DNA of 8,206 nt, from NCBI GenBank assembly GCA_009704425.1, contig WLEG01000071.1:1-8206 (forward strand), given 5' to 3'. Source of the DNA: Actinomycetota bacterium. Its GTDB lineage: Bacteria; Actinomycetota; Acidimicrobiia; Acidimicrobiales; Ilumatobacteraceae. A program made the translations under genes and the position numbers. Positions 1 through 6,690 of the stretch are shown piece after piece; within the stretch, counting starts at the first letter, position 1, and each line of letters starts with the position of its first letter. Below the pieces are notes generated by a model. That model was not told where the DNA came from. It did no database searches and saw only the letters and a program-made list of their open reading frames with translations.

Positions 1-1028
1 CGATCTTCGCCGACTTCACGCCGCACATCGAGCCCATCGCCCTCGACGAGGCGTTTCTCGACGTGACCGGTTCCCGCAACCTCTTCGGCGACGGCACGGC
101 GATCGGTCATCTGATCAGGAACCGCATCGCCGACGAACTCGAACTGCCCTGCAGCGTGGGGGTGGCGACGTCGAAGTTCATCGCGAAGTTGGCGTCCAAG
201 CGCGCCAAGCCGATCGTCACCGACGGCGGAGTCCGTCCGGGGCCCGGAGTGCTGGAGATCGCCCCCGGTGCCGAGTTGGACTTCTTGCACCCGCTCCCGA
301 TTCAGGCGCTGTGGGGGGTCGGCCCCGTGACGTTCTCCAAGCTCGATCGCATCGGTGTCCGGCACGTCGGCGATCTGGTGGCTCTCGGTCGTGACGCACT
401 GGAGGTGGCCGTCGGACGTTCCGCCGGACGGCACCTGTTCGACCTGGCGAACGGCATCGACACCCGACCCGTGGAATCCGCGCGTGACGTGAAGTCCATC
501 AGCCACGAGGAGACCTTCACGCACGACATCGTCGATCGTGACTCGATGCGGGTCGAGGTGGTTCGCTTGGCCGATGCGGTGGCGACTCGCCTGCGACGAC
601 ACGGCTCCGCCGCCCGGACCATTCACCTGAAGGTGCGCTTCGCCAACTTCGAGAACATCACCCGATCCATCACCCCGGGCTCGCCGGTGTCGTCGGCGCC
701 CGCACTGGTGCGAGCCCTCGACGAGATCCTGGAGGCCATCGATCCATCCACGGGGGTGCGGCTGGTGGGGGTCGGAGTGTCGGGCTTCGTGGAGCCGGTG
801 GAACAACTGTCCCTTCTGGATCTGATGGACGAGGACGGACGTCGATCGACCGCCGACACCGACCGTGATTGGTCGCCGGCCAGTTCCGCCGTCGATCGGA
901 TACGTGATCGGTTCGGGCGCGACGCCATCAATCCGGCCAGTGTGTTGCGCGAGAGGGGATCGGCTCCCGGCTCGCGGCCATGGGGCCCGAACTCACCCGA
1001 CGAGTCGGAGGGGTCCGCGGGCGTGTGA
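1..1028 (+). CDS. dinB: DNA polymerase IV (Y-family translesion polymerase), 5'-truncated by the window edge
   Basis: Low-fidelity DNA polymerase that copies past damaged template bases in the cytoplasm. The reading frame is open from base 3, giving 341 visible residues; roughly the first 90 of the family are missing. Visible residues 9-20 match the Y-family palm motif (IEPIALDEAFLD), with the metal-binding/catalytic Asp-Glu pair at residues 15-16. The palm/fingers segment SVGVATSKFIAKLASKRAKP follows near residues 51-70. A helix-hairpin-helix thumb segment (LWGVGPVTFSKL) lies near 103-114, and the little finger begins near KSISHEETF. QLSLL at about 268-272 looks like a beta-clamp-binding motif. 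About 70 residues follow it, including a segment DRIRDRFGRDAINPASVL that I associate with actinobacterial DinB. The tail is polar and probably flexible. The next gene is 66 bp downstream with its own promoter, so co-transcription is not required. The identity is secure; the only doubt is which DinB paralogue it is. Confidence 0.95.
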   Translation, partial: IFADFTPHIEPIALDEAFLDVTGSRNLFGDGTAIGHLIRNRIADELELPCSVGVATSKFIAKLASKRAKPIVTDGGVRPGPGVLEIAPGAELDFLHPLPIQALWGVGPVTFSKLDRIGVRHVGDLVALGRDALEVAVGRSAGRHLFDLANGIDTRPVESARDVKSISHEETFTHDIVDRDSMRVEVVRLADAVATRLRRHGSAARTIHLKVRFANFENITRSITPGSPVSSAPALVRALDEILEAIDPSTGVRLVGVGVSGFVEPVEQLSLLDLMDEDGRRSTADTDRDWSPASSAVDRIRDRFGRDAINPASVLRERGSAPGSRPWGPNSPDESEGSAGV

Positions 1029-1047
1029 CATACCTCCGCGTGGTGCG

Positions 1048-1076
1048 TTGCCAAGCGGTGCGCGTTCTGGGACAAT
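1048..1076 (+). promoter_or_regulatory. Probable sigma-70-type promoter of the DUF3040 gene
   Basis: TTGCCA (1048-1053) and GACAAT (1071-1076) are separated by exactly 17 bp. They match the -35 consensus TTGACA at 5 of 6 positions and the -10 consensus TATAAT at 4 of 6. The expected start of transcription is near 1083, which would leave a leader of only about 12 nt consisting mostly of the Shine-Dalgarno. The site lies in the gap after dinB. This rests on sequence match only. Confidence 0.5.
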
Positions 1077-1082
1077 GAACCC

Positions 1083-1091
1083 AGGAGGTGA
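1083..1091 (+). promoter_or_regulatory. Strong Shine-Dalgarno of the DUF3040 gene
   Basis: AGGAGGTGA is a near-perfect complement to the 16S rRNA 3' end. The AGGAGG core ends 6 nt before the ATG at 1095. It fixes that start and is the only strong Shine-Dalgarno I see in the window. Confidence 0.85.
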
Positions 1092-1094
1092 CCC

Positions 1095-1424
1095 ATGGCC
1101 CTGTCCGAGGACGAACAACGGATACTTCGTCAGATCGAAGCCGAGTTGCAGAACGACGAGCGTTTCGCCCAGGCGGTGTCGCCCGCGGGTCTGTACACGC
1201 ACTCGGTGCGCACGGTTCGTTGGGCCATCGTCGGATTGGTGGCGAGCCTCGCTCTTCTGGTGGTGGGCCTGCGGTTCCACTACATCGCGGCCTTCGCGGT
1301 CTTCGTGGTGATGCTGGCACTGCTGGGCGTGATCGAACGCAACGCGCGCGCCATGGGCAAGGCCGGTCTCCAGGACGTGGCCGGCGCGATTCGCAAGGTC
1401 CGCGCGAGCGGGCCGAGGTTGTAG
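1095..1424 (+). CDS. DUF3040 family small membrane protein
   Basis: A 109-residue protein of the actinobacterial DUF3040 family, whose function is unknown. The N-terminus, ALSEDEQRILRQIEAEL followed by a short acidic stretch and FA, is the family signature and forms a cytoplasmic amphipathic helix. Two hydrophobic segments, about residues 42-58 and 62-80, are separated by only a few residues and form a membrane hairpin. A short basic tail (RASGPRL) ends the protein. The start is set by the Shine-Dalgarno at 1083-1091. The last eight codons and the TAG stop lie inside the first copy of a 26-bp tandem repeat, so the C-terminus may have been reshaped by that duplication. The gene follows dinB on the same strand and converges with the transglutaminase gene, whose stop is 48 bp away. 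Longer overlapping frames such as 1088-1450 are shadows of this gene. Confidence 0.88.
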   Translation: MALSEDEQRILRQIEAELQNDERFAQAVSPAGLYTHSVRTVRWAIVGLVASLALLVVGLRFHYIAAFAVFVVMLALLGVIERNARAMGKAGLQDVAGAIRKVRASGPRL

Positions 1425-1467
1425 TCCGCGCGAGCGGGCCGAGGTTGTAGTCCGCGCGAGCGGGCCG
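1398..1467. repeat. 26-bp tandem repeat, 2.7 copies, spanning the DUF3040 stop codon
   Basis: Copies 1 (1399-1424) and 2 (1425-1450) are identical over all 26 bp. Copy 3 (1451-1467) is identical over its 17 bp, and the base before each copy is G. The first unit ends exactly on the TAG stop of the DUF3040 gene. Every unit can fold into a hairpin closed by GCGA, a GNRA-type tetraloop. In copy 1 the arms GGTCCGC (1397-1403) and GCGGGCC (1408-1414) give 7 pairs including one G-U. In copies 2 and 3 the stem has 6 pairs. There is no T-tract. The array fills the gap between two convergent genes and may act as a U-tract-less terminator for either strand, but that is inference. Confidence 0.9.
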
Positions 1468-1472
1468 TTCCG

Positions 1473-3668
1473 CTAGATCTCTTCGGCCGAATGCAGGCCG
1501 GCCAGTCGCCGTGCCAATGACGGCGACACGTGACGCATCAGGCGTTCACGACGGGGCAGAGTCTTGTCGGCGCGTCGGATCCGGACCCGCGCTTCGACCG
1601 CGTTGGTGAGCGTCTCCATCTCGTCGGGTGACGGCGGACGTTCGGCGAACAGCAGTCGTTCGACGGCCAACGCCAATCGATCGGCGACGTCGTCATCGTC
1701 GGTGGTTCGATTCAGTGTTCGGGCGATCTCCGACGGCGTCAGGTCGGATCGCCGAGTGAATCCCTCCTCGGCGAGCAGCCGTCGCCACAGCACCAGAAGC
1801 GGTGGTGCGGTCGTGGTTCGTGCGGCCCGGGTCACGAGGAGGCGAACCACGACCGGCCATGCCAGAACCGCCGACACCAGGATCACGAGCGCCAAGGTGA
1901 ACCCGCTCGGCCCGGAGTCGGTCGGCGCCGGAACGACGTCGTCGGTGGACGGACCGGGCAACGTGGTGGGGGTGGCGTCGGGGGATCCGGTGGTGGACGG
2001 CGCGACCGCGGTCGTGGTCGTCGGTGCCACGGTGGTGGTCGCCGGAGCGGGTGTCGACTCGTCCTGTTGCGGCTCGACACCGGTGTAGCCACGATCCGGT
2101 GCGCCACGTCCGGGGGTGGGTTCGAACATCAGCCAGCCGAGTCCGTCGAACCACACCTCGGGCCACGCGTGGGCATGTTGGCTTCGCACCGTGTACGAAC
2201 CCTGACCGTCGCTCTCTCCGGGGGTGAATCCGATGGCGACGCGCGCGGGGAGCCCGATGGCGCGCGCCATGGCGGCGAAGGTGGAGGCGAACTGCTCGCA
2301 ATAGCCCGACCCGCGTTCGATGAAGTCGAGATAGGCGTCCTCGCCGTCGATCGCCGGCACGTCCAATGAATACGTGAAGTTGACGCGGAAGAAGTTCTGC
2401 AGATCCATGGCGGCCTGGTAGCCGGTGGCCGACCCCGCGGTGATGTCGCGCGCGATGTCGCCGAGCTCGCGCATCTCGTCGTTGTCGGGAACGCTCAGAT
2501 ACCTCGCCGAGGGTGGTGACAGTGACGACGCGGAGTCGAGTACGAAAGGAGGAGGATCCGCCACGGCGGAGACGATGGTGTAGGAGTTCGACGGGGCGAG
2601 ATCGGAGCCGCTCACCAACAGGGTTCCGGATTCGAGTTCGTAGTACAGGCTGCGTGAGGCGGCGCGGAGTTCCGTCGCCTCGTGCGCGGCGGGGGCCATG
2701 TTCCCACGCAGATTCTCGATGGTCACCGTCTGGATCACGAACCAGGCGGAGGTCGGATCGGCGCCGACCGCCAGTCGTCCACCCGCACCGTCGAGTTCCT
2801 CGTCCGTGATGCCCCACGTGGATCCGTCGAACTCGGCCAGCGAGGTGAGTCGCCAATAGGCGGGTCGATCGGAAACGACCCTGAACAACACGGTGTCGGA
2901 TCGATCGCCGAGTCGACCCCGAACGTCCACGAGCGGTTCCACGACCCGCCCGGAGTCCGTGTCGCGTCCGATGAGGGCGTCGGCGTCGGCGCCCGGAAGC
3001 CGCGGGCCGATCCATGCCGACACGACGGCGATCGTGACCGCCAGTGCGAGGGTGGAGGGGAGCGCGCGGGATTCGCGCGCCGGGGTCGAGCCGTCCGATC
3101 GACGAAGCGTGGCGACCACGACGATCGCGGTGGTCAACCAGACGGCCGTGACGAGCAGGCGATGTCGGTCCTCGCCCACGATCGCCGCCACCGCGAACAC
3201 CACCGCCGAGGGGACCAGCGCCTCGCCCCGCCCGGCGGCGCGAAAAGCGAAGGCATCGGCCAGCACGGCGGCCGCTCCGACCGCGAGTCCCGCGATGAAG
3301 CCGAAGCCGGTGGCGAACGCGAGAGGCGGTGTCACGTCACCCAACAGGTCCGCGGATTCGCCGACGCGTGCGGAGACTTCGGTCCACGTTCGGCCGAGGG
3401 GTAGTCCGAACCAGAGCGTGTCGCGCACGTGGATCCAGGCGTTGAACACGTACACCGACACCAACTGAACGACGAGCGCGGCGAGCGTCGGAACGGGCCG
3501 ATGTCGCATGACGAAGGCGATCAGATGGGCCACCAAGGCCACCGACACCAGGCCGGGTAGGTACTCCCCGGCCTCGAAAACGCGGGAGAACGACACCGCG
3601 AGCGCGACCGACGTGGTCGACAACAGCAGGGTGGCCACGGGTCGGGTGACGGTGCCGGTCGTGGTCAT
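1473..3668 (-). CDS. TgpA-type membrane-anchored transglutaminase-like protein (DUF3488 / transglutaminase core / DUF4129)
   Basis: A 731-residue membrane protein whose outward-facing domain resembles protein-glutamine transglutaminases and papain-like proteases; its natural substrate is not known. About seven hydrophobic segments lie in residues 11-220, in three groups (11-80, 112-141, 150-220), as in DUF3488/TgpA. The extracytoplasmic region at 221-588 carries the transglutaminase core. The nucleophile is Cys457 in GSGYCEQFAST. The catalytic His is His500 in HAHAWPEVWFDGLGW. The third position, 16 residues later, is Glu516 (FEPTP) where TgpA has Asp. A Thr/Pro/Ala-rich linker (about 531-588) leads to a last membrane helix (589-611) and a cytoplasmic tail with a DUF4129-like segment (LTPSEIARTL at 643-652). 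The ATG is 1 nt after the TGA of the DUF58 gene, so translation is probably coupled. It is the last gene of the moxR operon. Family assignment is firm; activity is not shown. Confidence 0.92.
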   Translation of the reverse strand: MTTTGTVTRPVATLLLSTTSVALAVSFSRVFEAGEYLPGLVSVALVAHLIAFVMRHRPVPTLAALVVQLVSVYVFNAWIHVRDTLWFGLPLGRTWTEVSARVGESADLLGDVTPPLAFATGFGFIAGLAVGAAAVLADAFAFRAAGRGEALVPSAVVFAVAAIVGEDRHRLLVTAVWLTTAIVVVATLRRSDGSTPARESRALPSTLALAVTIAVVSAWIGPRLPGADADALIGRDTDSGRVVEPLVDVRGRLGDRSDTVLFRVVSDRPAYWRLTSLAEFDGSTWGITDEELDGAGGRLAVGADPTSAWFVIQTVTIENLRGNMAPAAHEATELRAASRSLYYELESGTLLVSGSDLAPSNSYTIVSAVADPPPFVLDSASSLSPPSARYLSVPDNDEMRELGDIARDITAGSATGYQAAMDLQNFFRVNFTYSLDVPAIDGEDAYLDFIERGSGYCEQFASTFAAMARAIGLPARVAIGFTPGESDGQGSYTVRSQHAHAWPEVWFDGLGWLMFEPTPGRGAPDRGYTGVEPQQDESTPAPATTTVAPTTTTAVAPSTTGSPDATPTTLPGPSTDDVVPAPTDSGPSGFTLALVILVSAVLAWPVVVRLLVTRAARTTTAPPLLVLWRRLLAEEGFTRRSDLTPSEIARTLNRTTDDDDVADRLALAVERLLFAERPPSPDEMETLTNAVEARVRIRRADKTLPRRERLMRHVSPSLARRLAGLHSAEEI

Positions 3669-3669
3669 G

Positions 3670-4809
3670 TCAGAAACCCCGACCCGACGGGCGCACGAAG
3701 TCGGGCCAACGTCGGGCGAAATCCCCGAGGGTCGGACACATCATCGACATCCAGTCGCGCGGGAGTGCGGTGTCGACGGAGTCGCACGCGACGACCACCG
3801 CGGCTCCGTTCGTGGGGGTGACCGACTCGAGCGACGCGCGGAGATCGGCGTCGACTCGTCCGGTGACCACGATGCGGGCGAGCACGGCCGTGGGATCGGG
3901 GGAGTCCGGAGCGGAGAAAGTCGGGTGGGGGTCGGTGCCGGCCGAGGCGAGGAGATCGAGGCCGACGCTGGCCGCGTCGATCCGCGTGACGGAGTCGCCC
4001 ACGCACAGCACCACGCGCGTGTCGGCATCGGGTGAACAGTCGATCAGGGACGCCGCCACCCGCATGGCGACCTCGAACGTGTCGTCGCGATGGCGATCTC
4101 GGTGGGTGTCGACGATCACCTGCAGAACGACGTCGCTGTCGGGGTCGTATTCGTTCACGAGCAACGAATCCCTCTTGGCGCTGGCCTTCCAGTTCACCCG
4201 ACGGATGTCGTCGCCGCGCTGGTAGCCGCGCACGCCCCGGAAATCGCGTTCGGTGGGGGCGCGTCCGCGGGCCTGACGCAACGCGTCGATCAGACGTCCC
4301 TCCGCGTTTCTCAGTGACGGGGCGATCGTCGGAACGCGATCGGGATGGATCAGAATCGACTGGAAGCCGTCGACCGGCACGATGCGTCGCGCCAGGGTCA
4401 GAGGGTCCACGTAGGTGAAACTGGTCGGACCGATCACCATCTCGCCCCGCTCGCGAGCCTCGAGGTCGATCGTGAGTGTGCGATGCGCGCCCGCGGTCAG
4501 TGGGGGAACGCGCGTGCCGGCCACGATGCGGCCGTCGACGAACTGCTTCATGTCGTAGGGCGGCGTTCGACGCGACGCGTCGATCCCCAGTTCGATCCGG
4601 AGTCGATCCCCCTCTCGCGGTTGGCGCGGCATCGTGGTGCAGTCGACGTCGGGAATCGGTAGCGGTCGTCGGACCAGGACCATCGAGATCAGTGGGGCGA
4701 TCGCCATTCCGGTTCCGAGCACGAACAGTTCGGACAGACCGAACAGTCGGGCCGCGACCAACGCCAGCGCTCCGAGGACCAGCGACGTCCGTGCCGCGCG
4801 GGTCGGCAT
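3670..4809 (-). CDS. DUF58 domain protein of the MoxR/transglutaminase operon
   Basis: A 379-residue DUF58 protein, probably membrane-anchored. Two hydrophobic segments at about 8-23 and 25-45 form an N-terminal hairpin. A beta-rich region follows (about 65-165). The DUF58 signature is at 190-218: FRGVRGYQRGDD then IRRVNWKASAKRDSLLV, with the conserved Arg-Tyr, Gly-Asp, Arg, Trp and Ser-Ala pattern. The segment after it (DVVLQVIVDTHRD, 226-238) is where a von Willebrand A-like fold begins, but the metal site DxSxS is not present. DUF58 proteins are commonly encoded beside MoxR ATPases and are thought to be their partners or clients. The ATG is 2 nt after the moxR stop, and its own TGA is 1 nt before the transglutaminase ATG. 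No strong Shine-Dalgarno precedes it, so it probably depends on translational coupling. Exact function is unknown. Confidence 0.92.
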   Translation of the reverse strand: MPTRAARTSLVLGALALVAARLFGLSELFVLGTGMAIAPLISMVLVRRPLPIPDVDCTTMPRQPREGDRLRIELGIDASRRTPPYDMKQFVDGRIVAGTRVPPLTAGAHRTLTIDLEARERGEMVIGPTSFTYVDPLTLARRIVPVDGFQSILIHPDRVPTIAPSLRNAEGRLIDALRQARGRAPTERDFRGVRGYQRGDDIRRVNWKASAKRDSLLVNEYDPDSDVVLQVIVDTHRDRHRDDTFEVAMRVAASLIDCSPDADTRVVLCVGDSVTRIDAASVGLDLLASAGTDPHPTFSAPDSPDPTAVLARIVVTGRVDADLRASLESVTPTNGAAVVVACDSVDTALPRDWMSMMCPTLGDFARRWPDFVRPSGRGF

Positions 4810-4811
4810 GT

Positions 4812-5762
4812 TCAGCGACCCGAGGGGGCCGGTACCGACGCGAGGATCTCACCGATGATGTCGGCGGCTCCGAATCCGCGAGCGACGGCCTCGTGTCGAA
4901 TCATGATCCGGTGGGCCAGGGTCGGAACCGCGAGCTCCTTGACGTCATCGGGGGTCGCGTAGTCGCGACCGCGGGCGGCGGCCAGGGTCCGAACCGCGCG
5001 CGCGAGTTGCACCGAGGCACGAGGCGACAGGCCGAGCGAGAGTCCGGGATGACGGCGGCTGGCGTGGGCCAGATCGACGATGTACTCGCGCAGGGAATCC
5101 ACCAGGCGAACGCGCTCGGAGGCCTCGATCATCGACACCACCTGGACGCTGTCGATGACTGGTTCGAGTCGAACCTCTTTCACCGAGGTGTCGTCGAGGA
5201 TGTCGAACTCCGCGCGTCGGTCCGGGTAGCCGATCGACACCCGCATGAGGAAACGATCCAGTTGGCTCTCGGGGAGCCGGTACGTGCCCTCATGCTCGAC
5301 GGGGTTCTGGGTGGCGATCACGAAGAACGGTCGCGGTAGCGCGCGGGTGGTTCCGTCGGAGGTGACCTGACGTTCCTCCATGGCTTCGAGCAGGGCGGAC
5401 TGCGTCTTGGGGGAGGCCCGGTTGATCTCGTCGGCCAGAACGATGTTGGCGAAGATCGGCCCCGGTTGGAAGTCGAAGCGCTCGCGTTCGCGACTCCACA
5501 TGGACGCTCCCACCACGTCGGAGGGAAGGAGGTCGGGGGTGAACTGGATGCGTTGCCACGTGCAGTCGACCGACGTGGCGAGGGCCTTGGCCAGGCTCGT
5601 CTTTCCGACACCGGGAACGTCCTCGATCAGCAGATGGCCGTCGGCCAACAGGCTGACCACGGCCAGTTCGATCACCGATCGCTTGCCACGCAGAACTGTT
5701 CCGACGTTGTCGACGATCGACTCGAACATTCCGGCGAACGATCGGGAGGGAGTCGCGGTCAT
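4812..5762 (-). CDS. MoxR family AAA+ ATPase
   Basis: A 316-residue MoxR-type AAA+ ATPase, a chaperone-like protein that uses ATP hydrolysis to remodel or activate partners, often von Willebrand A or DUF58 proteins. Walker A is EDVPGVGKT (47-55; Lys54, Thr55). Walker B is NIVLADEINRA (106-116; Asp111-Glu112). Sensor 1 is ATQNP (150-154), an arginine-finger segment is LDRFLMR (168-174), and sensor 2 is LSPRAS (245-250, Arg249). Length and motif order are normal for the family. The frame is open upstream to 6152, but that extension overlaps the ROK gene antisense and looks like low-quality peptide. I take the ATG at 5762 because the family N-terminus (FESIVDNVGTVLRGK) begins right after it and a TANNNT hexamer sits 7 nt before it. 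An in-frame GTG at 5771 and ATG at 5729 are alternatives. It is the first gene of the three-gene minus-strand operon. Confidence 0.94.
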   Translation of the reverse strand: MTATPSRSFAGMFESIVDNVGTVLRGKRSVIELAVVSLLADGHLLIEDVPGVGKTSLAKALATSVDCTWQRIQFTPDLLPSDVVGASMWSRERERFDFQPGPIFANIVLADEINRASPKTQSALLEAMEERQVTSDGTTRALPRPFFVIATQNPVEHEGTYRLPESQLDRFLMRVSIGYPDRRAEFDILDDTSVKEVRLEPVIDSVQVVSMIEASERVRLVDSLREYIVDLAHASRRHPGLSLGLSPRASVQLARAVRTLAAARGRDYATPDDVKELAVPTLAHRIMIRHEAVARGFGAADIIGEILASVPAPSGR

Positions 5763-5769
5763 CCTCGAC

Positions 5770-5775
5770 ACGCTA
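5770..5775 (-). promoter_or_regulatory. Putative -10 element of moxR (leaderless)
   Basis: On the minus strand TAGCGT (5775 to 5770) fits TANNNT and is followed by 7 nt and then the ATG at 5762. This spacing places the transcription start at or next to the A of the ATG. The GAGG right before the ATG is too close to act as a Shine-Dalgarno. No convincing -35 is seen at the usual distance. Confidence 0.5.
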
Positions 5776-5816
5776 GACGTTCGGATCGGATGGCCTCGGG
5801 CGGCCCGAACCCGGAA

Positions 5817-5822
5817 TACCGT
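5817..5822 (+). promoter_or_regulatory. Putative -10 element of the ROK kinase gene (leaderless)
   Basis: TACCGT fits TANNNT and lies 7 nt before the ATG at 5830, a mirror of the moxR arrangement 42 bp away on the other strand. It favours the ATG at 5830 over the in-frame GTG at 5821, which overlaps the hexamer. No Shine-Dalgarno and no clear -35 are seen. Confidence 0.48.
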
Positions 5823-5829
5823 GACGGTC

Positions 5830-6690
5830 ATGCTGGACAACGCCGGAGTGCTCGCCGTCGACATCGGTGGAACCAAGCTGGCGACCGCCGTGGTGGCCCG
5901 GGACGGAACGATCGTGCGGCGCGACCGGATTCCCACACCCCAACGCGACCCGTGGAGCGCGCTCGTGGCGCTGATGCGTCGTATGCAGGCCGCCACGTCC
6001 GAGGTCGAACTCGTCGCGTGCGGTGTGGCGTGCGGGGGGCCGATGAGTGCCGGCGGAGAGTCGGCGTCTCCGTTGCACATCCCGTCGTGGCGGGAGTTCC
6101 CTCTCCGTCGTTCCATCATGGAGGCCACGGGATTGGCCACGCACGTGGACAACGACGCGAAGGCGTTGGCGCTGTCGGAAGGATGGCTGGGGGCCGCGGT
6201 CGATCACCGGGACTTCATGGCGGTCGTGGTGGGGACCGGCGTCGGAGCCGGTCTGGTGTCGGGAGGACGACTGGTCGACGGAGCGTCCGGCAATGCCGGG
6301 CACATCGGGCACATCGTGGTCGGCGACGAGGGTCGGGCGTGTCGATGCGGTGGACGCGACTGTTTGGAATCGTTCATCTCGGGGGCCGCGGTCGAATCGG
6401 AGACGGGTCGTTCGCCGGCCTACGCGTCGGCGGGCCTGGTCGAGCGCAACGGACGATTACTCGGACAAGCGGTGGCCTCGGTGGCGGCGATGTGCGACAT
6501 TCGTCGTGTGGTCGTCGGTGGAAGCGTGGCACTCGGGTGGGGCGACCCGTTCTTCGACGCGGCCAATCGGGAGTTCGAGGCGCGGTCGCGGATCGGATTC
6601 ACCCGGGGGCTCGACATCGTTCCGCTCGGGCTCGGTGATCGTTCGGCCCTCATCGGCGCCGCGGCCGTCGCATGGCGGGTTTTGGTCTAG
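5830..6690 (+). CDS. ROK family sugar kinase (glucokinase or ManNAc-kinase-like)
   Basis: A 286-residue ROK (repressor/ORF/kinase) protein without a DNA-binding N-terminus, hence a kinase that phosphorylates a hexose or amino sugar with ATP in the cytoplasm. The phosphate-binding motif DIGGTK is at 11-16. Catalytic Asp109 is in DNDA (107-110). The second phosphate loop GTGVGAG is at 135-141. The zinc site is formed by His161 and CRCGGRDCLE (Cys171, Cys173, Cys178). The sugar-binding motif reads GNAGHIGH (154-161), with His158 where glucokinases normally have Glu (GExGH). From memory, this His variant and the nearby GGSVAL (230-235) resemble ManNAc kinase NanK, so glucose is not a safe assumption. 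The family's usual length is about 290-320, so it is compact but complete. The frame is open back to 5380 only as a shadow of moxR. It is divergent from moxR, and its stop overlaps the promoter of the next gene. Confidence 0.9.
   Translation: MLDNAGVLAVDIGGTKLATAVVARDGTIVRRDRIPTPQRDPWSALVALMRRMQAATSEVELVACGVACGGPMSAGGESASPLHIPSWREFPLRRSIMEATGLATHVDNDAKALALSEGWLGAAVDHRDFMAVVVGTGVGAGLVSGGRLVDGASGNAGHIGHIVVGDEGRACRCGGRDCLESFISGAAVESETGRSPAYASAGLVERNGRLLGQAVASVAAMCDIRRVVVGGSVALGWGDPFFDAANREFEARSRIGFTRGLDIVPLGLGDRSALIGAAAVAWRVLV

Noticed and set aside
1398..1467. Repeat array read as a small CRISPR
   Set aside because: The units are directly adjacent with no spacers, and no cas genes are near.
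1920..2075. Low-complexity stretch that looks like a DNA repeat
   Set aside because: It encodes the Thr/Pro/Ala-rich linker between the transglutaminase domain and the last membrane helix; the repetition is compositional.
1693..3015. 440-codon minus-strand frame inside the transglutaminase gene
   Set aside because: Arg-rich shadow on the same strand in another frame; the TgpA frame has membrane helices and catalytic motifs.
3665..4852. 395-codon minus-strand frame overlapping the DUF58 gene
   Set aside because: The peptide is Arg/Pro/His-rich without domain motifs, the usual shadow in GC-rich coding DNA; the DUF58 frame has the real signature.
5727..5771. Alternative moxR starts: GTG at 5771 and ATG at 5729
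   Set aside because: Neither has a Shine-Dalgarno or a TANNNT hexamer at the right distance, while the ATG at 5762 does.
5380..5829. 150-codon N-terminal extension of the ROK frame
   Set aside because: It is antisense to moxR, and the ROK fold begins with GVLAVDIGGTK right after the ATG at 5830.
5763..6152. 130-codon N-terminal extension of the MoxR frame
   Set aside because: It lies antisense to the ROK kinase, lacks family similarity, and the normal MoxR N-terminus begins at the ATG at 5762 behind a TANNNT hexamer.
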